This document shows, piece by piece, positions 1 through 9,900 of a DNA stretch of 64,000 bases. The stretch comes from Barnesiella merdipullorum (GTDB lineage Bacteria > Bacteroidota > Bacteroidia > Bacteroidales > Barnesiellaceae). The stretch covers positions 1-64,000 of the forward strand of contig DXBT01000021.1 in the NCBI GenBank assembly GCA_019116365.1, in the 5' to 3' direction. The notes under the pieces are model-generated. The model saw nothing but the letters and a program-made list of their open reading frames with translations. It had not been told where the DNA came from and searched no databases. The position numbers were made by a program, and so were the translations under genes. Position 1 is the first letter of the stretch, and each line of letters opens with the position of its first letter.

Positions 1-671
1 TCTCCATTTTTCACCTTATTTTTTTTGATAAAAATTTTACTTTTCTTTTCGTGGATGTCTATAATATTTTGGATAAGCCATCGGCGTGATACCTCAAATA
101 TAACAATTGCAATGCTTAGTCCTAGAGGGAAGTAGAAATAAAAATAGGTGCCGGTTCGATTATATATATCTATACCTTTGAAAAATAGGATCCATGAGAG
201 TATAGCAACCAATATGGCCCCAATCAGAATTATTCGTATTGTATAATAAGCCTCATAGCGGCTAAAATCTCCTAAAATATGTCGCTCCCGTATTCCTCCT
301 CTTTGGAGTATGCACTGATGGCAGAATGGAGGTTGTATGTTGCGATGTCTGAATAGATAGGCTAGAAGAGCGATGCAAGGGGCTTCAAAAAGAATCATGG
401 GAATGGAGACATTCCACAAGAGTAACAACCCGCATAATAGACCACTCAACAACAAAGCCCATCCTGTAATCCACCCGATGGTTCCGCAACCTCTGAACAA
501 GCGTGTAGAAAAGAAGGAGTAGAAGATCCAGATAATACCGATAATTATCGAGACAATGATAATTGTTCGCTCATTGAGGACTGGTGAGAGTCCCCACATA
601 ATAATAGCGGGTAACAGTCCCAGTGAGTAGATATTGGTCCAACTCAGTTTATGTCTTCTTTTCTTTTTCAT
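1..671 (-). CDS. Multi-pass membrane protein, unknown function (partial, C-terminus off window)
   Basis: The reading frame opens at an ATG complementary to 669-671 and stays open to the window edge, giving at least 223 residues without a stop. The N-terminus is very basic (MKKKRRHK), followed by four closely spaced hydrophobic segments. A polar loop with a CxxC pair (PPFCHQCILQRG) comes next, then two more hydrophobic segments and a lysine-rich tail. That makes about six predicted membrane spans. It lies 22 bp downstream of the DPP IV-type peptidase gene on the same strand and is probably co-transcribed with it. I do not recognise the family and assign no function. The coding call rests on the long open frame, the regular membrane pattern and the operon spacing. 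Confidence 0.75.
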   Translation of the reverse strand, partial: MKKKRRHKLSWTNIYSLGLLPAIIMWGLSPVLNERTIIIVSIIIGIIWIFYSFFSTRLFRGCGTIGWITGWALLLSGLLCGLLLLWNVSIPMILFEAPCIALLAYLFRHRNIQPPFCHQCILQRGGIRERHILGDFSRYEAYYTIRIILIGAILVAILSWILFFKGIDIYNRTGTYFYFYFPLGLSIAIVIFEVSRRWLIQNIIDIHEKKSKIFIKKNKVKNG

Positions 672-693
672 GTAGGGATAATCTGCAGACTTG

Positions 694-2871
694 TTATTTC
701 AGTTTGTCGTTAAAGAAATTGCATACTCGGGTATAGAGGTGAAGTCGAGTGTTACAGCCTCGTATGTGGTGATCTTTGTTGGTATAAATTTGGGAATCGA
801 ACTGGATACCGGCTTCAACCAGAGCCGCCGAATATTGCAATGTATTGAGGTAGTGTACATTGTCGTCGGCTGTTCCCGAGACAATGAGCAAGCTGCCTTT
901 TAGTTTGGCTGCATGGGTGATGGGGGCTGACAGGCGGTAGCCGTCTCCGTTTTCTTGGGGCGTACGCATGAATCGCTCAGCGTAAATGGTGTCATAGTAG
1001 CGCCAATCGGTTACCGGGGCAATGGCGACACCTGCGCGATAAATACCGTTGCCGGTGGACATGGCCATCAGAGTCTCGTAGCCGCCGTAGCTCCATCCAT
1101 ATATACCTATGCGGTTCCCATCCACATAGGGAAGGGTGCGCATATATTCGGCGCCGGCTACCTGGTCTTCGGTTTCAAATTTGCCCAATTGCATATACAC
1201 GGCCGTTTCATAAGCCCGACTACGTCCGCCGGTACCACGGCCATCGACACAAGCTACGATAAATCCCTGGTTGGCCAGGTAGTACTCCCAATCTACTTTC
1301 CAGTCGTCCAAGACCGATTGCGATCCGGGGCCGCTGTATTGCGACATCACTACCGGGTAGCGTTTCGACGGGTCGAAGTTGGCCGGTTTCAGAATATATC
1401 CGTTCATCTGCTCTCCAGCGTTATTGGGGCAAGTAAAGAACTCTTTTTTAGGTAGATTGCTCTGTGCGGCAAAAGTTTTGAGAGCCGCATTGTCTTCGAG
1501 TGTGCGCAAGGTTTTGCCTCGGGCATCGCACACGGTTACGACGAGGGGTTCGTTACTGCTGCTGTATCGGTTGATGAAGTAAGTGCACGAGGGGTTGAAC
1601 TCGGCACTATTGGTACCGGTTTGAGCCGACAGCTTGGTTTCGACACCTTTCGCATTGATTTTATAGATGGCCTTGTAAAGAGGCCCCTCTTGATTTGACT
1701 CGTAGAAATAAGATCCGCTGTTGGCATCGTAGCCTAGGAATTTCGACACATTCCATTCCCCTCGGGTGATTTGCCGAGCCAGTGTACCATTATAGTTGTA
1801 GCGATAAAGGTGCTGGTAGCCACTGCGGCAACTGGCCATGACGAAGAAGTCGTTGTAGAAAGCGAGGTTGTCGAGTATGGGTTCATCGATCCAGGCTTTA
1901 TCGGTTTCGCGCAACAGCAGTTTCGATATGCCCGATTTCGGGTTGACGGCATAGATATCCATCACGTTTTGAGTGCGGTTGAGAGTGACGACTGCCAATC
2001 GATTGGGGGCGGGTGTGAATTGGATTCTTGGTATATAGCTGTCGGCCGAGACTGGTAGTTTCATCTCTTTCAAGGCACGGGTATCGACGGTATAGGTATA
2101 GACCGATACTCGTGCGTTAGTCTCACCGGCTACCGGATATTTATACGAGAAGCTACCCGGGTAGAATCTGTATTCGGGATAGCTCGGGCAATAGCCTTCA
2201 TAAAGTTGGAAAGAGTACATGGGCACCTGGCTCTCATCGAATTTTACAAAAGCCAGAGTCTCGTCATTGGGCGACCACTGCAGGGTCGAGGTCGTGGCAA
2301 ACTCCTCCTCATATACCCAATCGGGAACACCGTTGATAATCTTGTTCCGTTCTCCGTCGCGAGTTACCGCCACTTCTGTCCCGTAGTCGAGTTTCTTGAC
2401 ATAGATGTTGTTGTCTCTTACAAAGGCAACCATGCGGCCGTTTGGCGAATATACAGCCACCTGTTGTTTTCCCCCCTCCGAGAGAGGTTTCAGCAGATTA
2501 CGACGTATTTCAAAGGTGTAATAGGTAGCTTTGAACGAACGGCGGTAAATCGGTTCCGAGTCGGCATAGATAAGCAGATGCTTTTCATCGGGGCTAAGCG
2601 AGAATCCGTCGAAACTTTTCAGGTCACATTCCCGGGCCGTCTTCACGTCGAATAGCGTATCGACTTCATGCCCGGTGCGATACTCACATTTGACGATGCG
2701 GGTATTGCCGTTTGTGGCAGCATAGTAGTGGACTCCGTCGGTCGAAGGGTAAGTCTCGGCTACATCTTGAGGACGGAATTTTTCTGATGTGATATCTTCC
2801 AACGTAAAAGCATTGGCCGGAAGCACAAACAGTGCGATGGCACACAAGAGGGTAAAGGTTATTTTTTTCAT
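694..2871 (-). CDS. Dipeptidyl peptidase IV-type S9 serine peptidase (secreted)
   Basis: A 725-residue protein with a cleavable signal peptide (about residues 1-21), an N-terminal beta-propeller and a C-terminal alpha/beta hydrolase domain, the usual size and layout of S9B DPP IV. The DPP IV glutamate motif that binds the substrate N-terminus is present (WVYEEE, 185-190). The catalytic triad is visible: Ser594 in GWSYGGY, the Asp of GTADDNVH (669/670) and His701 in KDHH. The family removes Xaa-Pro dipeptides from the N-terminus of peptides. Here it would act in the periplasm or at the surface in peptide uptake. It is the first gene of a leftward pair with the membrane protein that follows. 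A candidate promoter lies about 100 bp upstream. Confidence 0.93.
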   Translation of the reverse strand: MKKITFTLLCAIALFVLPANAFTLEDITSEKFRPQDVAETYPSTDGVHYYAATNGNTRIVKCEYRTGHEVDTLFDVKTARECDLKSFDGFSLSPDEKHLLIYADSEPIYRRSFKATYYTFEIRRNLLKPLSEGGKQQVAVYSPNGRMVAFVRDNNIYVKKLDYGTEVAVTRDGERNKIINGVPDWVYEEEFATTSTLQWSPNDETLAFVKFDESQVPMYSFQLYEGYCPSYPEYRFYPGSFSYKYPVAGETNARVSVYTYTVDTRALKEMKLPVSADSYIPRIQFTPAPNRLAVVTLNRTQNVMDIYAVNPKSGISKLLLRETDKAWIDEPILDNLAFYNDFFVMASCRSGYQHLYRYNYNGTLARQITRGEWNVSKFLGYDANSGSYFYESNQEGPLYKAIYKINAKGVETKLSAQTGTNSAEFNPSCTYFINRYSSSNEPLVVTVCDARGKTLRTLEDNAALKTFAAQSNLPKKEFFTCPNNAGEQMNGYILKPANFDPSKRYPVVMSQYSGPGSQSVLDDWKVDWEYYLANQGFIVACVDGRGTGGRSRAYETAVYMQLGKFETEDQVAGAEYMRTLPYVDGNRIGIYGWSYGGYETLMAMSTGNGIYRAGVAIAPVTDWRYYDTIYAERFMRTPQENGDGYRLSAPITHAAKLKGSLLIVSGTADDNVHYLNTLQYSAALVEAGIQFDSQIYTNKDHHIRGCNTRLHLYTRVCNFFNDKLK

Positions 2872-2966
2872 TGTGCGAAAGGTGATAAATTCATGATTCA
2901 GTTTTCAACATCTTCTCCTCTTTCAGCCTTTTGGGGCGGTCGAGGGCAGTCTGTCTTTTTCCATTA

Positions 2967-2974
2967 CAAAAGTA
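2967..2974 (-). promoter_or_regulatory. Candidate -7 element for the DPP IV-type gene
   Basis: On the minus strand this reads TACTTTTG, matching the Bacteroidales -7 consensus TAnnTTTG. It would start a leader of roughly 90 nt before the ATG at 2871. No clear -33 TTTG is seen at the right spacing, so the call is tentative. Confidence 0.4.
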
Positions 2975-3143
2975 GAAAAAATACAATAAAGAAAAGTATA
3001 TCTATAAAGATTAACAAATTTCATCTCCTATTTGTTTCACTACACGGCTTTTTGTTCCCTTTTTTGTAGGAGGTAGGGAAGGTAGTGAATTCCGGGGTAA
3101 AAGATTTGCTGCAATCAGATTTCCCCGATTCCCGATAAATTGC

Positions 3144-3151
3144 TAAGTTTG
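3144..3151 (+). promoter_or_regulatory. Candidate -7 element for ruvA-sprA
   Basis: TAAGTTTG matches the Bacteroidales -7 consensus TAnnTTTG and lies about 115 bp before the ruvA ATG. The expected -33 TTTG is not evident. Confidence 0.4.
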
Positions 3152-3267
3152 CATCGTATAAGGCGTGAGAGTAGGGTGGCGCATGTCGAGTCAGAGATAA
3201 TAAATCTCGATTGTGGAACCCTGGAGGTTGTCTCGCACCGAAAAACAAGTTGCAAAAAGAGGAAATT

Positions 3268-3849
3268 ATGATCGAATATATTACCGGCGAGGTAGTCGAA
3301 CTCACCCCAGCCACCGCAGTAATCGAGTGCATGGGCATAGGTTATTTGCTCAATATCTCGCTCAATACCTATTCAAGCCTGGGCAAGGGCAAGTCGGCCC
3401 GGCTCTATGTCTATGAGGCCATTCGCGAGGATGCCTATCAACTCTATGGATTTGGCGACCGTCACGAGCGAGAGTTGTTTATAGCGCTCATCTCGGTTTC
3501 GGGGGTAGGGCCCAATACGGCACGTATGATTTTGTCGTCGCTCAATCCTGCCGAACTGGAGCAAGCCATTGCCTCCGAAAACCTTAATCTGTTGAAATCG
3601 GTCAAGGGGATTGGAGCGAAAACGGCCCAGCGTGTAATTGTTGACTTGAAAGATAAAATAAAACCTACCGACAATCCGTTAGTAATAAGTACGCCCGCAG
3701 CCTCCGAGGTTTACGAGGAAGCCGTGGCTGCGTTGGTGATGCTTGGATTTTCACAGCCTCAGTCGCAAAAGGCAGTTCAGAAACTGCTGCGTGAAACCCC
3801 TTCGATGCGGGTCGAAGAGGTCATCAAACAGGCTCTGAAAATGCTCTGA
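3268..3849 (+). CDS. ruvA: Holliday junction DNA helicase subunit RuvA
   Basis: A 193-residue protein of the usual RuvA length. It begins MIEYITGEVVE, the typical first strand of the N-terminal OB domain (about 1-62). Helix-hairpin-helix motifs follow (ISVSGVGPNTA, VKGIGAKTAQR, about 70-130), then a C-terminal RuvB-binding domain (about 147-193, ALVMLGFS). RuvA tetramers hold the four-way junction while RuvB drives branch migration. An upstream in-frame ATG at 3211 would add 19 unrelated residues. I chose 3268 because AGAGGAAATT precedes it and the protein then aligns from residue 1. It lies 58 bp upstream of sprA on the same strand and is probably co-transcribed. Confidence 0.96.
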   Translation: MIEYITGEVVELTPATAVIECMGIGYLLNISLNTYSSLGKGKSARLYVYEAIREDAYQLYGFGDRHERELFIALISVSGVGPNTARMILSSLNPAELEQAIASENLNLLKSVKGIGAKTAQRVIVDLKDKIKPTDNPLVISTPAASEVYEEAVAALVMLGFSQPQSQKAVQKLLRETPSMRVEEVIKQALKML

Positions 3850-3907
3850 TACCGACGCGGCACCCTTTTGTCCGAGTGGTGTGTGGGATTATGTGCAGGA
3901 GTATCGA

Positions 3908-6900
3908 ATGAGAAAACGGATAAGGATTGGAACGATAATTGCATTGGCTGTAAGCGGATTAGGTGCCTATTCCGCTTTTGCCGCTTTGCAGGTGGCCGAT
4001 CCGCAGAATCCCCCCCGCAATACCGTACAGGCAACACAGAATAGCCAGTCCGGGCAGCCGGCATCCGATTCCATTGAGATGCGTTTCCCCGTAGCCAAGA
4101 CAGTTCCCGAGTCGTATGACGAAATCGATCAGAAAGCTCCGGTCGATTTGAAAAACCCCTCGAACCTGAAAACCGAGGTCGAGTATGACCCCGAGACCAA
4201 TTGCTACGTGATCCACACCCGGGTAGCGGGAGTCGATGTAACTACTCCTTTCATGCTCTCGGCCGACGAGTACAACGACTACACCCTGCGCAAGTCGATG
4301 CAGCAATACTACCGGGAGCGTAACGCTCAGAATTTTGCCGAAAACAGCAAGTCGGAGTTCAACTTCCTCGATATGAATTTTTCGCTCGGACCTCTCGAAA
4401 AAGTCTTTGGTCCGGGTGGCGTGCAGTTGACCACGCAAGGTTCTATCGAGTTGAATATGGGATTGAAATACAACAAGCTCGACAACCCGGCTCTGCCGAT
4501 GAGCTCCCGTAAAAAGACCTATTTCGATTTCGACGAAAAGATACAGGCTTCGGTCACAGCCAAGGTGGGCGACAAGATGTCGTTCAACATGAACTACAAC
4601 ACCGATGCTACCTTCGACTTCGACTCCAAGAACCTCAAGTTGCAATACCAGGGCAAGGAGGACGAGATTATCAAGAACATCGAGGCCGGTAACGTGAGTA
4701 TGACCACCGGATCGTCGCTGATACGAGGCAGCACGGCTCTCTTTGGTATCAAGACGACCATGCAGTTTGGCAAACTCACGGCCACGGCCCTTATTTCGCA
4801 ACAACAGTCCGAGTCAAAGACCGTCAATGCCAGCGGTGGTGCTCAAACCACCCCTTTCGAAATCCGTGCCGATGCCTATGACGAGAACCGCCACTTCTTT
4901 TTGGCTCACTTCTTCCGCGACAATTACGACAAGTTTGCCTCCAAGTTGCCCTATGTTTCGTCGGGTGTAAGCATCAACCGCATCGAGGTGTGGATTACCA
5001 ACAAGCAAGGTACCTATGAGGAGTCCCGTAATATCGTGGGCTTCATGGACCTGGCCGAGAATACCCACATTGGCAACCAGCACTGGATATCGACTACGGC
5101 GCAGCCCAACCCCATGAACAACTCCAACTCGCTCTACTCCGAAATTAAAAACGGTTACCCCGATGCCCGCAACATCAATTTGGTGACCCAGGCGCTGGAG
5201 CCCCTCTCGGCCTACGGTATCGAGGGCGGGCAGGACTATGTAAAGATCGAGAGCGCCCGCAAACTCTCCTCGTCGGAATATACCCTGAACGAGCAGCTGG
5301 GCTATATCTCGCTCAAGAGCAAACTCAACGCCGACGAGATGTTGGCCGTAGCCTATGAATACACCTACAACGGGCAGGTTTATCAAGTGGGTGAGTTCTC
5401 GGGCGATGTGACCGATACCGACCAGTGCCTCTACCTGAAGATGCTGAAAAGCTCGACCATATCGACCTCGCTCCCTATCTGGGACCTCATGATGAAAAAC
5501 GTCTATTCGCTCGGAGCCTACCAGGTACAGAAAGATAAGTTCCGGCTCTATATCAAATATCAGAGCGACTCTACCGGTGTGGCTGTCAACAATATCCCCG
5601 AGGGGAATATCGCCGATAAGACCCTGTTGCAGGTGATGAATCTCGACCGCTTGGATGCCAACGATACCGAGTATTCTGATGGTATCTTCGACTACATCGA
5701 GGGCTATACCATCCAGTCGTCAAACGGTCGCATCATCTTCCCGGTCATCGAGCCCTTCGGCAGTCACCTGGCCGAGCAGATAGGCAATGCGGCTATTGCC
5801 GAGAGGTATGTCTATCAAGAGTTGTACGACTCGACCCTCACGGTGGCCCAGCAGGTATCCGAGAAGAACAAATTCATCATGACCGGCGAATACAAGGCCT
5901 CGTCGGGAGCCGAGATCAGCCTCAACGCCATGAATGTGCCGCGGGGGTCGGTAGTCGTGACCGCCGGCGGTATGACCCTGGTCGAGAACTCCGACTATAT
6001 CGTCGATTATGCAATGGGTGTCGTTACCATCTTGAACCAGAGTATCATCGAGTCGGGTACCCCCATCAGTGTTTCGCTCGAGAACCAGTCGATGTTCAAC
6101 ATGCAGCGCAAGACCATGCTGGGGCTCGACTTGAATTACGCCTTCTCCAAAGATTTCAACATAGGGGCCACCATCATGCACCTCTCCGAGAAGCCCTTGA
6201 CCGAGAAGGTGAGCATGGGCGACGAGGTGCTCAACAATACCCTGTGGGGTGTGAACCTCTCCTACAACACCAGTTTCCAGTGGCTCACCAACTGGTTGAA
6301 CAAAATACCCACCGTCAATGCCACGGCCCCCTCGACCCTGGCTCTTACGGCCGAGTTTGCCCAACTCGTTCCCCATCAATCCAAGACCGGTAGTTCGCAA
6401 GGAACCTCCTATATCGACGATTTCGAATCGACTCAAACGGGTCTCGACCTCAAGTCTCCCTATTCCTGGACTCTGGCTTCGACCCCTTACGATACTTCGT
6501 CCGATGCCCTGTTCCCCGAGTCGCGCTACTCCAACGACGTGCGCTACGGGCAAAACCGGGCTTTACTCTCGTGGTATTATATCGACCGCATGTTCACGCA
6601 GAAGAACTCCACCCTCATACCCTCGCACCTGAAAAACGATTTGGACCAGCTCTCCAACCCCTACGTGCGTGAGGTGAGTGTGCGCGAGATTTTCCCCAAT
6701 AAGGAGATTAACTACGGCGAATCCACCACACTGCAAACCCTCAACCTGTCGTATTATCCGCAGGAGCGTGGCCCCTACAACCTCGATGCCGACAACCTCG
6801 ACGAGCAGGGCCAGTTGCTCAACCCCTCGAAACGTTGGGGCGGTATCATGCGCAAGATGGACTATACCGACTTCGAATCGTCCAATATCGAGTATATTCA

Positions 6901-9900
6901 GTTCTGGCTCATGGATCCCTTCCTCGACGAGACCCAGACCAACCACAAGGGGGGTGACCTCTATTTCAACTTGGGTGAGGTCTCTGAGGATATTCTCAAG
7001 GATGGCATGAAATCATTCGAAAACGGTTTGCCCATCGATGGTGATACTACTCAAATTGCCACAACGGTCTGGGGTAAGGTCTCCAAACGTCAGTCACTTA
7101 CCTATGCCTTCGACAACACGACCGGGGCTCGGGCCATGCAGGATGTAGGTCTCGATGGTCTCTCCAACGACGAGGAGTATGGCTTCTCTTCTTACAAAGA
7201 CTATCTGGCCAAACTCGAGACCAAACTCTCGCCGGCCGTGGTCGAGGCCATGCGGCAAGACCAGTTCTCGCCCTTCAACGACCCCGCTGGCGACAATTAC
7301 CATTTTTATCGCGGTCACGACTACGACGATGCACAAACTTCGATTCTTGCCCGATACAAGCACTACAACGGTACCGAGGGCAACTCGCGTTCGACCGAGG
7401 AGGTAGAGGATTCCTATTACCAGTCGTCCAAGAGCGTGCCCGATGTCGAGGATATCAACCAAGACAATACCCTCAACGAGTATGAGCGTTACTACCAATA
7501 CCGCATATCGCTCAACCCCGACAGTCTGGTCGTGGGTAAAAACTACATTACCGACAAGCGCGAGACGACCGTACCCCTGCGCAACGGGCAGGAGGGTCGG
7601 GCCGTGTGGTACCAGTTCAAGGTGCCCCTCTCGCAACCGCAAAAGAAGGTGGGTTCTATCCAGGACTTCAAGACCATCCGCTTCATCCGCATGTTCCTGA
7701 CCGGTTTCGAGGTCGAGACCCATTTGCGCTTTGCCACCCTCGAACTGGTGCGGGGCGAATGGCGCACCTACGACTATGCGCTCAATCAAACGGCCAATGC
7801 TCCGGCTCAGGGCAATCTGGACGTCTCGGTAGTCAATATCGAGGAGAATGCCGGGCAGGTGCCCGTGAACTATGTGTTGCCCCCGGGGGTAACCCGTATC
7901 ATCGACCCGGGGCAATCGCAGATTACCCAGCTCAACGAGCAGGCCATGTCACTCAAGGTGACCGACCTGCCTACGGGCGAGGGGCGTGCCGTCTATAAAA
8001 ACAGCGGTATGGACATGCGCACCTACAAGCGGTTGCAGATGTTTGTCCACGCCGAGAAACTCATCGACGACGTCACCAACCTGCGCGACGGCGATGTGTC
8101 GGTATTCCTGCGGTTGGGGTCGGACAGCAAGTCGAACTATTACGAATATGAAATCCCGCTGTCGTTGACCGAGCCGGGCAATTACAGTACCTATAACACT
8201 CAGGACCAGGAGGCCGTTTGGCCCTCGTCCAACATGTTCGACTTCCCGCTGTCGGTCTTCACCGACCTCAAGTTGGAGCGCAATGCCAAGAAACGGCAAG
8301 ACAACTCGGGCGTCACCTATCAGACCCGTTACTCGATTTATGACCCCGACAAGGCCCAGAACAAGGTGACCATCGTGGGTAACCCCTCGTTGAGCGACGT
8401 GCGCACCATGATGATTGGTGTGCGCAACAACTCCAATGCCACCAAGTCGATAACCATCTGGGTGAACGAGATGCGACTCACCGACTTCGACCAGTCGGGC
8501 GGTTGGGCAGCCAAGGCCAATGTGAACCTGGGCCTGTCGGATATCGCCACGCTCAACGTGGCCGGTCATGTCGAGACCGTAGGTTTCGGCGGTATCGATC
8601 AGAGCCTCACCGAGCGCCGTCTCGACGACTACTACCAGTACAACATTGCCACCATGGTCGAGTTGGGCCGGTTCCTGCCCGAGAAGATCAAACTCAAGGC
8701 TCCCTTGTTCTACTCGCTCACCGAGCAGCGCACCTCGCCCAAGTACAACCCTCTCGACCAGGATATTCTCCTCAAGGATGCGTTGAGCAATGCGGGCAGC
8801 AAAGCCGAGCGCGATTCAATCAACAATGCCTCGATCGAGCGATCGACGGTCGAGAGTCTCAGCCTCTCGGGAGTGATGTTCGACATTCGCAGCAAGAACC
8901 CCATGCCATATGACCCGGGTAACTTCTCGTTGAGCTACTCCTACAACCGTCAGTCCAACCAGGACCCCACGACCGAGTTTGAGAATACCTACGACTACCG
9001 GGGAAGCTTCACCTACTCCTATACCCCCTTTGTGAAACCGTGGGTTCCCTTCAAGGGGTTGAAGAGTAATTCGAAACATCTCAAGTTTCTCAAAGAGTGG
9101 GAGCTCAATTACCTGCCCAGCAACATAGCCTTCAACACCAACATGTCGCGCTACTACTACGAGCAGCAGATACGCGACGTGAGCGGTTCGGGCGGTATGG
9201 CCTTGCCCACCAGCGTGAGCAAAAATTTCCTGTGGGACCGCCAGCTCTCCCTCACTTGGAACCTCACCAAGTCGCTCAACTTCTCGTTGCAGACGATGAC
9301 CAACGCCCACATCGAGGAGCCCGCCGGTGTCGTCAATCGGGAGCTCTTCCCCGATGAATACCAGGCCTGGAAAGATACCGTGATGTCCAGCATCAAGAAC
9401 CTGGGTACTCCCTGGAACTATAACCAGACGTTTAATGCCTCTTACACGGCCCCCTTCAGCAAGATACCGGTGCTCGACTATTTGGCCTTTACCGCCAAAT
9501 ACAACGCCACCTATACCTGGGACCGTGGTGCGCAAATCTCGAGCGATATCGAGTTGGGCAATACCATCAGCAACCAGGGGCAACTCAATTTCGACGGGCG
9601 CTTCAACTTCGAGCAACTCTATAACAAGTCGAAATATCTGCAAAAGATAAACCGCCGTTTCTCGTCGAGTAACCGGTCGAATAATATGAAGAAGAAAGAA
9701 CGCAAGTTCGAGCGCACCATCCTGTTGCGCGAGGATACCACCGTGACCCTGCGCCACAACCTCAACAACAAGAAGGTGAAGGTAGTGGCTCGCGACGACC
9801 AGGGCAAGCGGGTGGCACTGCGCACCAAAGTCATCGATGCCAACAACGTGATGATTCTCGACAAAGGCACCCAGCGGCTCAACGTGGTGATTACCCCCGG

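Larger units (their letters stand above)
2872..3267. other. Divergent intergenic region between DPP IV-type gene and ruvA
   Basis: This 396-bp stretch carries no convincing gene. It separates two divergently transcribed genes and holds one -7-like hexamer set for each direction (2967-2974 leftward, 3144-3151 rightward). No hairpin with a T-run was seen. Confidence 0.6.
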